Of a DNA stretch of 64,000 nucleotides, positions 43,912-53,222 are shown in pieces. A program made the translations under genes and the position numbers. Each line of letters starts with the position of its first letter. The first letter of the stretch is position 1. The DNA comes from Myxococcus landrumus (lineage in GTDB: Bacteria > Myxococcota > Myxococcia > Myxococcales > Myxococcaceae), in the NCBI RefSeq assembly GCF_017301635.1, contig NZ_CP071091.1, positions 2,244,001 through 2,308,000 of the forward strand. The letters are read 5' to 3'. The notes below the pieces were generated by a model, which saw nothing but the letters and a program-made list of their open reading frames with translations, had not been told where the DNA came from and searched no databases.

Positions 43912-45231
43912 ATGAACCCAGCTCCGCCACCGTCCACCCTCGCCGAGGCTCGGCCCACCGACTCCGGCGAACGACTGTTGTTGCTCGACACGCTGCGAGG
44001 CTTCGCGCTCTGCGGCGTGTTCATCTCGAATACCTTCGTGTGGTTCAGCGGCCGGGTATTCCTTCCCCGAGCACAGCTTGAAGCGCTGTTCGCGAATGGG
44101 ACGGTGATTGACAAGGTTTTGTTACCCATTGTTTCGATGCTGGTGACAGGCCGGTTCATCACCATCTTCTCGTTCCTGTTTGGCCTGGGGTTCGCGGTGC
44201 AGTTGGGGCGGGCGGAGGCGCGCGGAGCCTCCGTCACCGGGTTGTATGGGCGGCGGCTCGGGGTGTTGTTCGGGATTGGGATCTGCCACCTCGTGCTCAT
44301 CTGGTACGGAGACATCCTCAGCAGCTACGCCCTCCTGGGCGGCTGGCTGTTGCTGTTCCGGAAGCGGGCAGACCGGACGGTTTTGTGGTGGGCCTTGGGG
44401 CTCGTCTTCGGCGGGCCCCTCGTCGTCGCGTTCATCCAGAAGATGCCGCAGCTCCTGGCGGCCACACCGGAGGCCGCGGCGGCCCTCACGAAGGCGGAGA
44501 TGGAGCGGTCCGCGGCGCTGAAGGCAGAGCTGCTGCCGACGTTCCAGACCGGAAGCTGGTGGGCCATCGTGAAGGCGGGGCTCGCCTTCTACAAGTCGGA
44601 GTTCCTGCTCGTCATGGGGTTCAACCTGCCCGTGATCTTCGGCCGTTTCCTGCTGGGCTACTACGCGGGCCGGCGGCGGCTGTTCCATGACGCCGAGCAG
44701 CACATCGTGTTCTTCCGCCGGCTCTTCTTCTGGGCCCTGGGCCTGGGCATTGTGACGAGCGGCGTGGGCGCGGTGATGCAGCAGCTGTTCATCCGGAAGA
44801 TCCTCAACCCGGAGACCCTGCCCACCTGGGTGCCGTTCGCGATGCAGCCCATCCGCACCATGGGCGAGGTGGCCATCGCCGCCACCTATGTGTCGGGCAT
44901 CACCCTGCTCTTCCAGAAGGCCGCGTGGCAGAAGCTGCTGGTCCTGCTGGCCCCGGTGGGGCGCATGGCGCTGACGAACTACCTGTGCCAGTCCATCATC
45001 AGCGTCCTGGTGTTCAATGGCTTTGGCCTGGGGCTCTTCGGCACGATGAGACCGTTCATGACGGTCCTCTACTGCCTGGGCATCTTCTCCGCGCAGATAC
45101 TGGTGAGCCACCTGTGGCTGGCGCGCTTCCGCTTCGGTCCCGCGGAGTGGGTGTGGCGCTCGCTCACGTACGGCAAGGCCCAGCCGATGCGCAAGGAGAT
45201 GGGGCCGGCCGAGCCCGCGCTGGCCCCGTAG
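43912..45231 (+). CDS. DUF418 (YeiB-like) membrane protein
   Basis: A 439-aa polytopic membrane protein. The N-terminal stretch LLDTLRGFALCGVFISNTF is the conserved opening of the DUF418/YeiB family. It is followed by about ten hydrophobic helices, with FSFLFGLGFAVQLGRAEARG and RMALTNYLCQSIISVLVF near the end as further family marks. Members may act as acyltransferase-like or export proteins; the role is unproven. The ATG at 43912 is preferred to the TTG at 43903. It is convergent with the MFS gene, stop to stop 4 bases apart. Confidence 0.85.
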   Translation: MNPAPPPSTLAEARPTDSGERLLLLDTLRGFALCGVFISNTFVWFSGRVFLPRAQLEALFANGTVIDKVLLPIVSMLVTGRFITIFSFLFGLGFAVQLGRAEARGASVTGLYGRRLGVLFGIGICHLVLIWYGDILSSYALLGGWLLLFRKRADRTVLWWALGLVFGGPLVVAFIQKMPQLLAATPEAAAALTKAEMERSAALKAELLPTFQTGSWWAIVKAGLAFYKSEFLLVMGFNLPVIFGRFLLGYYAGRRRLFHDAEQHIVFFRRLFFWALGLGIVTSGVGAVMQQLFIRKILNPETLPTWVPFAMQPIRTMGEVAIAATYVSGITLLFQKAAWQKLLVLLAPVGRMALTNYLCQSIISVLVFNGFGLGLFGTMRPFMTVLYCLGIFSAQILVSHLWLARFRFGPAEWVWRSLTYGKAQPMRKEMGPAEPALAP

Positions 45232-45235
45232 TCCG

Positions 45236-46447
45236 TCAGCGTGGCGACGCGGGGGCGAAGCCGTGGTGCTTCGCCCTCCAGGCCACCCCGCCCGTGAAGA
45301 GCAGGAGCCCCACCAGCAGCCACGGGAACGACGTCACCCCCAGCGTCTCGAGCAGCACGCCGCCGATGACGCCCCCTCCCGCGATGGCGATGTTCCACGC
45401 GGTGACGAGCATGGACTGCGCGACGTCGGCGGCCTCTCCCGCCGTCTTCGCGGAGGCCGTCTGGAAGAGCGTGGCCACGCCTCCAAACGCGAGCCCCCAC
45501 GCGCCCACGCCCACGTAGACCACGGCGGGAATGCCACCCCACAGTCCCAGGGCCACGGACACCAGCGCGAACAACGCGGTGCTCACGAGCACCAGCTCCC
45601 GCAGCCAGCGGTCAATCCACACGCCCACGCCCCAGATGGAGACCAGGGCGGCCAGGCCGAAGACGAGCAACACCCGGTCGAGCTGGCCCGCGAGTCCCGC
45701 GTTCGCGACGAAGGGCGCGATGTACGTGTAGAGCGTGTTGTGCGCGAGCACATACGCCAGCGTGACGAAAAGCACCGAGGGGATTCCCGGCAGCGTGGAC
45801 ACCTTCAGGAGCGACAGCTGCTGGTCCGCGCGCTGCCCGGGGAAGTCCGGCACCTTGGCGAGCACCCAGCCCACGAGGACGAAGGTGAGCATGCTCATGA
45901 TGCCAAAGGTGAAGCGCCAGCCCAGGGCCGCGCCCAGGAAAGTGCCCGCCGGAATGCCCAGCGACAGCGCGACGGGGATGCCTGCCATGACGACGGCCAT
46001 GGCTCGACCCTTCTGGTGCTCGGGCACCATGCGGACCGCGTAGCCCGCGACCAGCGACCACAGGAGCCCCGCGAACACCCCCGCGAGGAACCGCGCCGCC
46101 AGCGTCAGGATGAAGTTCGTGGACATCGCGGTGACGGTGTTGACGACGGAGAAGCCGAGGATGGCGACGAGCAGCAGCGGACGCCGCCGCCAGGACTGGG
46201 TGGCCGCCGTGAGCGGAATCGCCGTCACCAGCGTGCCCAGGGCGTAGAGCGTGACGAGCTGCCCCGCCATCGCCTCGGAGACGCCCAGGTCGATGCTCAT
46301 GCGCGTCAGCAGGCCCGCGGGGAGCGCCTCGGTGAGGACGGTGATGAAGGCCGCCATGCCCAGCGCGAGCAGCCCGGACATGGGGAAGCGGTCCGAACGG
46401 GACTCGGAGGAAGGGAGCGCTTCGGGAATCGTGGAGGTGGAGCTCAT
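45236..46447 (-). CDS. MFS transporter (DHA1-like exporter)
   Basis: A 403-aa inner-membrane transporter with twelve hydrophobic helices. The first helix region FPMSGLLALGMAAFITVLTE and the motif-C-like GIPAGTFLGAALGWRFTF match the arabinose/sugar-efflux (AraJ/SotB-like) branch of DHA1 exporters. PEHQKGRAMAVVMAG marks the loop between helices 4 and 5. It probably exports sugars or drugs by proton antiport. It is divergent from a LysR gene, with a palindrome in between, so that LysR is the likely regulator. The start at 46447 could also be the ATG at 46459. Confidence 0.9.
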   Translation of the reverse strand: MSSTSTIPEALPSSESRSDRFPMSGLLALGMAAFITVLTEALPAGLLTRMSIDLGVSEAMAGQLVTLYALGTLVTAIPLTAATQSWRRRPLLLVAILGFSVVNTVTAMSTNFILTLAARFLAGVFAGLLWSLVAGYAVRMVPEHQKGRAMAVVMAGIPVALSLGIPAGTFLGAALGWRFTFGIMSMLTFVLVGWVLAKVPDFPGQRADQQLSLLKVSTLPGIPSVLFVTLAYVLAHNTLYTYIAPFVANAGLAGQLDRVLLVFGLAALVSIWGVGVWIDRWLRELVLVSTALFALVSVALGLWGGIPAVVYVGVGAWGLAFGGVATLFQTASAKTAGEAADVAQSMLVTAWNIAIAGGGVIGGVLLETLGVTSFPWLLVGLLLFTGGVAWRAKHHGFAPASPR

Positions 46448-46526
46448 GGTGCCGCCCATCAAGAGGGTTGGCCCAAGGTAATTTCGTGCCCCATCACGGA
46501 CCACGGGGCTAGAGTTCCGAACACAT

Positions 46527-46542
46527 CGGACACAGATGTCCG
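46527..46542. promoter_or_regulatory. palindrome in the MFS/LysR divergent region
   Basis: CGGACA-CAGA-TGTCCG, a 6-bp perfect inverted repeat with a 4-base spacer, stands 18 bases before the LysR start. A looser half-site TTCCGA begins 12 bases upstream, at 46515. The location fits autoregulation by the LysR protein and control of the MFS gene. Confidence 0.5.
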
Positions 46543-46560
46543 GAATCGGAGCCGCCTCGA

Positions 46561-47445
46561 ATGGACAGCCTGGGCTCACTCAACGCCTTCGTTCAGGCGG
46601 CGGAGACTCGCAGCTTCACCGCCGCGGGGCGGAACCTGGGCGTGTCCTCCTCGGCCATCGGGAAGGCCATCGCGAGGCTGGAGGAGCGGCTGGGCGTCAG
46701 GCTCTTCCACCGCTCGACGCGCACCATCACCCTGACGCCGGAGGGCTCGCTCTTCCTCGAGCGCTGCCGGCGCATCTTCTGTGAAATCGAAGCCGCGGAG
46801 CTGGAGCTCGCGCAGACGCGGGAGGCGCCTCGCGGACGGTTGCGCGTGAGCATGCCCCTGGCGGGCATGTTGATGATGCCCACCGTGAGCGCGTTCATGC
46901 GCGCGTATCCGGAGATTGAGCTCGACCTCGACTTCACGGACCGGCTGGTGGATGTGATTGAGGAGGGCTTCGACGGCGTGGTGCGCGCGGGGGAGATGCA
47001 CGACTCGCGGCTCATGGCCCGGGTGCTGGGCACCTTCCGGCTCATCCTGGTGGGCTCGCCCGACTACTTCGCGCGGCGAGGGACACCTCGCAAGCCCGAG
47101 GACCTCAAGTCCCACGCCTGCCTGCAACATCGCTTCGCATCCACTGGCAAGCTGGAGCGCTGGCCGCTGCGCAAGAGCCGCAACAAGGATCTGGAGCTGC
47201 CCTCGACGGCGGTGGTCAACACCATCGAGCCGCTCATCTACATGGCCGAGCAGGGGCTGGGCATCACCTGCCTGCCGGACTTCGCCATCCGAGGCCAGTT
47301 GGCGCGGGGCACGCTGGTGACGGTGCTCGACAGCCACCTGGAGCACGAGGGCACCTTCCGGATGCTCTGGCCCTCCAGCCGATACCTGTCCCCCAAGCTG
47401 CGGGTCTTCGTCGACTTCATGGCGAAACACCTCTTCGCGGCGTGA
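46561..47445 (+). CDS. LysR family transcriptional regulator
   Basis: A 294-aa LysR-type regulator. N-terminal winged helix: LNAFVQAAETRSFTAAGRNL, then SSSAIGKAIARLEERLGVRL. The C-terminal effector-binding domain (about 90-290) has the pattern of the large YafC/DmlR-like branch (EEGFDGVVRAGEMHDSRLMA, GLGITCLPDFAIRGQLARG). It should sense a small molecule and regulate the adjacent divergent MFS exporter and itself through the palindrome at 46527-46542. Confidence 0.92.
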   Translation: MDSLGSLNAFVQAAETRSFTAAGRNLGVSSSAIGKAIARLEERLGVRLFHRSTRTITLTPEGSLFLERCRRIFCEIEAAELELAQTREAPRGRLRVSMPLAGMLMMPTVSAFMRAYPEIELDLDFTDRLVDVIEEGFDGVVRAGEMHDSRLMARVLGTFRLILVGSPDYFARRGTPRKPEDLKSHACLQHRFASTGKLERWPLRKSRNKDLELPSTAVVNTIEPLIYMAEQGLGITCLPDFAIRGQLARGTLVTVLDSHLEHEGTFRMLWPSSRYLSPKLRVFVDFMAKHLFAA

Positions 47446-47530
47446 GACATCCCGGGGGGGTCGAAAACCGCGATGGCTCGAAGAAGAGCCATCCCCGACA
47501 GGCGCGGGCTGTGGCAGACTCACGGGGACC

Positions 47531-48364
47531 ATGTGGGATTGGGTCCGCCAGCTAGGCGAGTGGGCGCGGGAGGATGCGCCGTTCGCCGTAGCCACCGTTA
47601 CAGCCTGTCAGGGAAGCACACCGGCCGAGCCCGGCGCGAAGTTGCTGGTGCGGGGCGACGGCGTGTTTCACGGCACCGTGGGCGGCGGACACCTGGAGCA
47701 ACTGGTCCTCGCCGACGCCCGGGGTTGCCTGGCGCGAGGTGAGTCCCGCTCGTTCCGCTACCCCCTGGGTGCGAAGCTGGGTCAGTGTTGTGGAGGCGTG
47801 GTGGACGTCTTCGTGGAGCCCGTCAACCACGGGCCTCGGCTGTATCTCTTCGGGGCGGGCCATGTCGGCCAGTCCCTGTGCCGCATCCTGGACGGCACGC
47901 CGTTCCGGGTGCACCTGGTGGACGAGCGCCCCGAGTGGCTCCAGGGCGAGCGCATCCCCGACTCCGTGACGCGCCATGAGGAGCCGTGGGAGGAGTTCTT
48001 CGCCCACGCGGTGTGGGACGCGCGGCGGACGTACGTCGCGGTGATGACGCACCGGCACGACCTGGACCAGGACATCATCGCCGCCGCGGTGGAGAAGCCC
48101 GCACGCTACCTGGGCCTCATCGGCAGCAAGACCAAGTGGGCGCGCTTCCGTCAGCGGTTGGAGGCGCGCGGCGTGCCGGCGTCTCGCATCGACCGTGTGC
48201 AGTGCCCCATGGGGCTGGAGCTGGGGGGCAAGTCGCCGCAGGAGGTCGCGGTGAGCATCGCCGCGGGACTGCTTCAGCTCCACCATCAGCCTTTCGTTGA
48301 AACCCACCCCGAGCCTTCCGTCTCGGAGCCGCCCCGCCTGCGCGGGGTTTCATCTGGAGAATGA
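47531..48364 (+). CDS. xdhC: XdhC-family molybdenum cofactor maturation protein
   Basis: A 277-aa XdhC/CoxI family chaperone that binds and sulfurates the molybdenum cofactor and inserts it into xanthine dehydrogenase. Seen: N-terminal VTACQGSTPAEPGAKLLV and the CCGG motif (LGQCCGGVVDVFVE), then a Rossmann-like C-terminal domain with LYLFGAGHVGQSLCRIL and GLIGSKTKWARFRQRLEARG. Its stop overlaps the start of the xdh gene (ATGA), so the two products are made together. Confidence 0.93.
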   Translation: MWDWVRQLGEWAREDAPFAVATVTACQGSTPAEPGAKLLVRGDGVFHGTVGGGHLEQLVLADARGCLARGESRSFRYPLGAKLGQCCGGVVDVFVEPVNHGPRLYLFGAGHVGQSLCRILDGTPFRVHLVDERPEWLQGERIPDSVTRHEEPWEEFFAHAVWDARRTYVAVMTHRHDLDQDIIAAAVEKPARYLGLIGSKTKWARFRQRLEARGVPASRIDRVQCPMGLELGGKSPQEVAVSIAAGLLQLHHQPFVETHPEPSVSEPPRLRGVSSGE

Positions 48365-51300
48365 GCACCATGTTCGAGTTCCGGCTCAACGGGAGCCTGG
48401 TTCGCGTCGAGGACGAGTCACCCAACACCACGCTGCTCGACTTCCTTCGCGCCCAGGGCGCCACGGGGACGAAGCAAGGCTGCGCCGAGGGAGACTGCGG
48501 CGCGTGCACCGTGGCCATGGTGGACGCCGACGCCGAGGGCAACCGCTGCCTGCGCGCGTTCAACAGCTGCATCACCCTGGTGCCCATGGTGGCCGGGCGT
48601 GAGGTGGTGACGGTGGAGGGCGTGGGCTCGAAGGAGAAGCCCCACCCTGTCCAGCAGGCGATGGTGAAGCACTACGGTTCGCAGTGTGGCTTCTGCACGC
48701 CAGGCTTCATCGTCTCCATGGCGGAAGCGTACTCGCGACCGGAGGTCTGTACGCCCGAGGCCGTGGCGGACCAGCTCTGTGGAAACATCTGCCGCTGTAC
48801 CGGTTACCGGCCCATCCGCGATGCGATGATGGAGGCGCTCGCCGAGCGCGACGCCAAGGTGGGCCTGCGGGCGCCGCTCCCGGGAACGCCGCTGGGGGGC
48901 CCCGCCGCCGCCCTGCCCTCGCTGCGCTACGAGGCGCGTGGACAGAAGTTCCTGCGGCCTACGACGTGGGCGGAGCTGCTCTCGCTCAAGGCCACGCATC
49001 CGGAGGCGATGCTCGTGGCGGGCGCCACGGAGCTGGGCGTGGACATCACCAAGAAGTCCCGCCGCTATCCGTTCCTCATCTCCACCGAGGCCGTGGAGGG
49101 CCTGCGCGCCATCCGCCGCGAGGCGGACGGTTGGTACGTGGGCGGCGCGGCGACGCTCGTCGACCTGGAAGATGCGCTGGGCAAGGAGTTCCCCGAGGTG
49201 GGGAAGATGCTCAACGTCTTCGCCTCGCGGCAGATTCGTCAGCGCGCCACGCTCTCCGGCAACCTGGTGACGGCGTCTCCCATTGGCGACATGGCGCCGG
49301 TGCTGCTCGCGCTGGACGCGAAGATGGTGCTGGCGTCGACGAAGGGCGAGCGGACGGTGGCGCTGTCGGACTTCTTCCTCGCGTACCGCAAGACGGCGCT
49401 CCAAGCGGATGAGGTGGTGCGCTTCATCGTCATCCCGCATGCGCCGTCGGCGGACAGCGGACTGAAGCGGCTGGCGAACTCGTACAAGGTCTCCAAGCGG
49501 CGTGAGCTGGACATCAGCATCGTCGCCGCGGGCTTCTGCGTGGAGCTGGACGCGGCGGGCGTGGTGCGCTCGGCGCGGCTGGGCTACGGCGGTGTCGCGG
49601 CCACCCCCGTTCGCGCGCGTCGCACCGAGGACATGCTCGTGGGGCGGCCGTGGACCCGGGAGACGATGGACAAGGTGCTGCCCGTGCTCGCGGGAGAGCT
49701 GTCCCCCATCAGCGACCTGCGCGGGAGCGCGGAGTACCGGCGTGGGCTCATCGTGAGCCTGTTCGAGAAGTTCTTCTCGGGGGAGCACAGCCCCTCGCTG
49801 GACGCGGCGCCGAGCTTCCTCGCGGATGGACGCGAGCTGCCCACCGACAACACCCGCTCGCTCCGCCATGACAGCGCGCTGGGCCATGTCACTGGGAGCG
49901 CGCGGTACGTGGATGACCTGGCGCAGGCCCGGCCGATGCTCGAGGTGTGGCCGGTGTGCTCGCCTCATGCGCACGCCCGCATCCTCCGGAGGGATGCCGC
50001 GGCGGCCAAGGCAATGCCTGGCGTGGTGACGGTCCTCCTCGCCGAGGACATCCCCGGCATGAACGACACCGGCCCCATCCGCCACGATGAGCCCTTGCTC
50101 GCGAAGGATGAGGTGCTGTTCCACGGACAGCTCGTCGCGCTGGTGGTGGGCGAGTCCATCGACGCGTGCCGCGCCGCCGCGGGCCAGGTCGTGGTGGAGT
50201 ACGAGCCTCTGCCGGCCATCCTCACCGTCGAAGAGGCCATCGAGAAGCGCAGCTACCACACCGAGCCGCACATCATTCAGCGCGGGGACGTGGAGGCAGC
50301 GCTCGCGGCGAGCCCTCGGCGGCTGTCCGGCACGGTGACGATGGGCGGGCAGGAGCACTTCTACCTGGAGACCCACGCCGCGTTCGCCGAGAAGGGCGAC
50401 GACGGCGACATCACGGTGGTCTCCTCCACGCAGCACCCGTCCGAGGTGCAGGCCGTCATCTCCCACGTGCTGCACATCCAGCGAAGCCGTGTGGTGGTGC
50501 AGGCGCCGCGCATGGGCGGCGGCTTCGGTGGCAAGGAGACGCAGGGCAACGCGCCCGCCGCGCTGGTCGCGCTGGCCGCGTGGCACACGGGCAAGCCCGT
50601 GCGATGGATGATGGACCGCGACGTGGACATGATGGTCACGGGCAAGCGCCATCCCTTCCACACCACCTTCGAGGTGGGCTTCGACGAGCAGGGCAAGCTG
50701 CTCGCCCTCAACGCGCAGCTCGTGTCCAACGGCGGCTGGTCCCTGGACCTGTCCGAGTCGATTACGGACCGCGCCCTCTTCCACCTCGACAACGCGTACT
50801 ACATCCCCGCGACGCGCTACCTGGGGCGCGTGGCGAAGACACACCTGGTCTCCAACACCGCCTTCCGAGGCTTCGGTGGCCCTCAGGGCATGCTGTTGGG
50901 CGAGGAGATTCTCGACCGAGTGGCGCGCTCGCTGGGACTGCCCTCCGACGAGGTCCGCGAGCGGAACTTCTACCGGGGCACCGGCGAGACGAACACGACG
51001 CACTACGGCCAGGAGCTGGAGGACGAGCGGCTGCCGCACCTCTGGCGACAGTTGAAGGACTCGTCGGACTTCGCGCGCCGCCGCGAGGACGTGGCCGCAT
51101 TCAACGCCCGCTCACCGCGCATCAAGCGCGGGCTGGCGATGACGCCCATGAAGTTCGGCATCTCCTTCACGGCGACGTTCCTCAACCAGGCGGGTGCGCT
51201 GGTCCACGTGTATCGGGATGGCTCGGTGATGGTGTCGCATGGCGGCACCGAGATGGGCCAGGGCCTGCACACGAAGATTCAGGGCGTGGTCATGCGGGAG

Positions 51301-52185
51301 CTCGGTGTTCCCGAGTTCGCGCTCCGCGTGGCGAAGACAGCCACGGACAAGGTGCCCAACACCTCCGCCACGGCGGCGTCGAGCGGCTCGGACTTGAACG
51401 GTGCGGCCGTGCGCGAGGCGTGCGTGACACTGCGCCAGCGATTGGAGCCCGTGGCCGTGAAGCTGTTCGCGGACCGGAAGGGCCACCCGGTGACGCCCGA
51501 GCAGCTCGTGTTCCGCGATGGGCTCGTGGAGGTCCAGGGCAAGCCCGAGGTCCACGTGAGCTTCGCGGAGGTGGTGGAGGCCGCGTACCTGGCTCGCATC
51601 AGCCTGTCCACGACGGGGTACTACCAGACGCCCGGCATCGGCTACGACAAGGCCAAGGGCCGAGGAAAGCCGTTCCTCTACTTCGCCTACGGCGCGGCGG
51701 TGACGGAGGTGGAGGTCGACGGGCACACGGGCATGAAGCGGGTGCTGCGTGTGGACCTGCTCGAGGACGTGGGCGACTCGCTCAACCCGGGCGTGGACCG
51801 GGGACAGATTGAAGGCGGCTTCGTCCAGGGCATGGGCTGGCTGACGGGCGAGGACCTGCGCTGGGATGCCAAGGGCCGGTTGCTTACGCACTCGGCCAGC
51901 ACGTATCCCGTGCCTGCCTTCAGCGACGCGCCCGTGGACTTCCGCGTGAGCCTGCTGGAGCGCGCGCGGCAGCCCAACACCATCCACGGCAGCAAGGCCG
52001 TGGGCGAGCCGCCGCTGATGCTGGCCCTCTCCGTGCGAGAGGCTCTGAAGGACGCGGTCGGCGCCTTCGGCCACGCGGGCGGCGAGGTGGAGCTGGCCTC
52101 TCCGGCGACACACGAGGCCCTGTTCCTCGCCATCCAGAAGCGGCTGAGCCAGCGCGAAGGAAAAGACGGACTCGTGGCGGCCTGA
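48361..52185 (+). CDS. xdh: single-chain xanthine dehydrogenase (XdhAB fusion)
   Basis: A 1274-aa molybdo-flavo-iron-sulfur enzyme oxidising hypoxanthine and xanthine to urate. Domains in order: a plant-type [2Fe-2S] domain (GCAEGDCGACTVAM near 40) and an all-helical [2Fe-2S] domain (YGSQCGFCTPG, then CGNICRCTGYRPI near 145); an FAD domain (about 195-460, VAGATELGVDITKK, RQIRQRATLSGNLVTASPIG); a molybdopterin domain (about 510-1260, MGGGFGGKETQGN, AFRGFGGPQGM, KAVGEPPLMLALSVRE with the catalytic Glu). Bacterial forms are usually split into XdhA and XdhB; the fused form is like eukaryotic XDH. An internal ATG at 48370 has better spacing from GGAG. It is coupled to xdhC. Confidence 0.95.
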   Translation: MSTMFEFRLNGSLVRVEDESPNTTLLDFLRAQGATGTKQGCAEGDCGACTVAMVDADAEGNRCLRAFNSCITLVPMVAGREVVTVEGVGSKEKPHPVQQAMVKHYGSQCGFCTPGFIVSMAEAYSRPEVCTPEAVADQLCGNICRCTGYRPIRDAMMEALAERDAKVGLRAPLPGTPLGGPAAALPSLRYEARGQKFLRPTTWAELLSLKATHPEAMLVAGATELGVDITKKSRRYPFLISTEAVEGLRAIRREADGWYVGGAATLVDLEDALGKEFPEVGKMLNVFASRQIRQRATLSGNLVTASPIGDMAPVLLALDAKMVLASTKGERTVALSDFFLAYRKTALQADEVVRFIVIPHAPSADSGLKRLANSYKVSKRRELDISIVAAGFCVELDAAGVVRSARLGYGGVAATPVRARRTEDMLVGRPWTRETMDKVLPVLAGELSPISDLRGSAEYRRGLIVSLFEKFFSGEHSPSLDAAPSFLADGRELPTDNTRSLRHDSALGHVTGSARYVDDLAQARPMLEVWPVCSPHAHARILRRDAAAAKAMPGVVTVLLAEDIPGMNDTGPIRHDEPLLAKDEVLFHGQLVALVVGESIDACRAAAGQVVVEYEPLPAILTVEEAIEKRSYHTEPHIIQRGDVEAALAASPRRLSGTVTMGGQEHFYLETHAAFAEKGDDGDITVVSSTQHPSEVQAVISHVLHIQRSRVVVQAPRMGGGFGGKETQGNAPAALVALAAWHTGKPVRWMMDRDVDMMVTGKRHPFHTTFEVGFDEQGKLLALNAQLVSNGGWSLDLSESITDRALFHLDNAYYIPATRYLGRVAKTHLVSNTAFRGFGGPQGMLLGEEILDRVARSLGLPSDEVRERNFYRGTGETNTTHYGQELEDERLPHLWRQLKDSSDFARRREDVAAFNARSPRIKRGLAMTPMKFGISFTATFLNQAGALVHVYRDGSVMVSHGGTEMGQGLHTKIQGVVMRELGVPEFALRVAKTATDKVPNTSATAASSGSDLNGAAVREACVTLRQRLEPVAVKLFADRKGHPVTPEQLVFRDGLVEVQGKPEVHVSFAEVVEAAYLARISLSTTGYYQTPGIGYDKAKGRGKPFLYFAYGAAVTEVEVDGHTGMKRVLRVDLLEDVGDSLNPGVDRGQIEGGFVQGMGWLTGEDLRWDAKGRLLTHSASTYPVPAFSDAPVDFRVSLLERARQPNTIHGSKAVGEPPLMLALSVREALKDAVGAFGHAGGEVELASPATHEALFLAIQKRLSQREGKDGLVAA

Positions 52186-52229
52186 GCCTCCACGCCCACC
52201 GCGTCTGATGCTCGCGGTCAGCGCGTGGC

Positions 52230-53222
52230 TCAGCTCGCCACGCGCTCCGCGCCCTGACGCACGACTCCGGGCATGACGGGCAGGTGTCCCGGAGCGCCTG
52301 CCTGGAAATGCGCCGTGGCCCACTGCGCGAGGTGCGCCACACACGTGTCGATGGCGCCGCCCGTGGTGAAGATGTGATTGGTGCCTCGCAGCCGCGTCCG
52401 GGTCAGGTTCGAATGCCGCAGGCCCGCCAACGCCGAGCGGTGGATGCGGTCGAAGAACACGTCCCGCAGCTTCCCTTCCGCGGTGATGACCAGCACGGGC
52501 AGCCCTCGCTCCACCACGCGCTGCCACGCGCGCACCAGCGGCACGTTGGCCACCGCGGGGAGCGAATCCCAATCCATGAGCAGGTCCAGCAGCCGCTGCC
52601 GGGGGAACGGCACATACTTGAACAGACGCGCGTACTCGTTCTCCCGGGTCAGCATCCGCATCCATCCCCAGTAGGAGAAGAGCTTCGACGTCACGCGCTT
52701 CAATGACAGTCTCGACGGCTCCCCCTCGGCCTCCTCCTTGGCGCCCTCCCCCGCCACGCCCACCGCCTCCTGCTCGGACAGGTAGAACTCGGGCTCGAAC
52801 ATGAAGAGCCCCACCACGCCCTGAGGCTCGCGGTCCGCCAGGTACAGCGATGTCGTCGCCGCGCCACACAGGCCGCCCAACAACATCCCCTCCAGCGCAT
52901 AGCGGCGCTGGAGTTCGGCCCTCACCGCATTGGCCACATCCACGAAGCCGCCATTGCAGACGTGCTGGTAGAGCTCTGAGGTAGTCTCCGGCAACACGCC
53001 GTCCGAATCCCCCAGCCCGGGCAGGTCCACGCGAAAGCACGGGAAGCCCTTCGCCGAGAGCTGCTCCGCGGCATGTGTCGACAAGCCACCATGTCCGGTG
53101 CGGGGCACATGACCTGGGTTCAGGAAGAGCACGCCCACCGAGCGACGCGTCCCCGGCGAGGGAGGATGGTAGGTCCCCCACAGCCGATGACCCTTCACGT
53201 CGAGCTGGAGCAGCTCCCTCAT
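52230..53222 (-). CDS. alpha/beta hydrolase of exosortase-associated hydrolase 1 type
   Basis: A 330-aa alpha/beta-hydrolase-fold protein. It starts with a beta strand and GTYHPPSPGTRRSVGVLFLN, then FRVDLPGLGDSDG. The nucleophile elbow reads LLGGLCGAATTSLY, so Cys replaces the usual Ser. That matches my memory of hydrolase 1 of exosortase A systems (GLCDAAS). The late His is in RGTNHIF. No exosortase or PEP-CTERM gene is in the window. Its start overlaps the stop of the next gene upstream (53219-54040), so the two work as a pair, perhaps in surface polysaccharide or lipid metabolism. Confidence 0.75.
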   Translation of the reverse strand: MRELLQLDVKGHRLWGTYHPPSPGTRRSVGVLFLNPGHVPRTGHGGLSTHAAEQLSAKGFPCFRVDLPGLGDSDGVLPETTSELYQHVCNGGFVDVANAVRAELQRRYALEGMLLGGLCGAATTSLYLADREPQGVVGLFMFEPEFYLSEQEAVGVAGEGAKEEAEGEPSRLSLKRVTSKLFSYWGWMRMLTRENEYARLFKYVPFPRQRLLDLLMDWDSLPAVANVPLVRAWQRVVERGLPVLVITAEGKLRDVFFDRIHRSALAGLRHSNLTRTRLRGTNHIFTTGGAIDTCVAHLAQWATAHFQAGAPGHLPVMPGVVRQGAERVAS

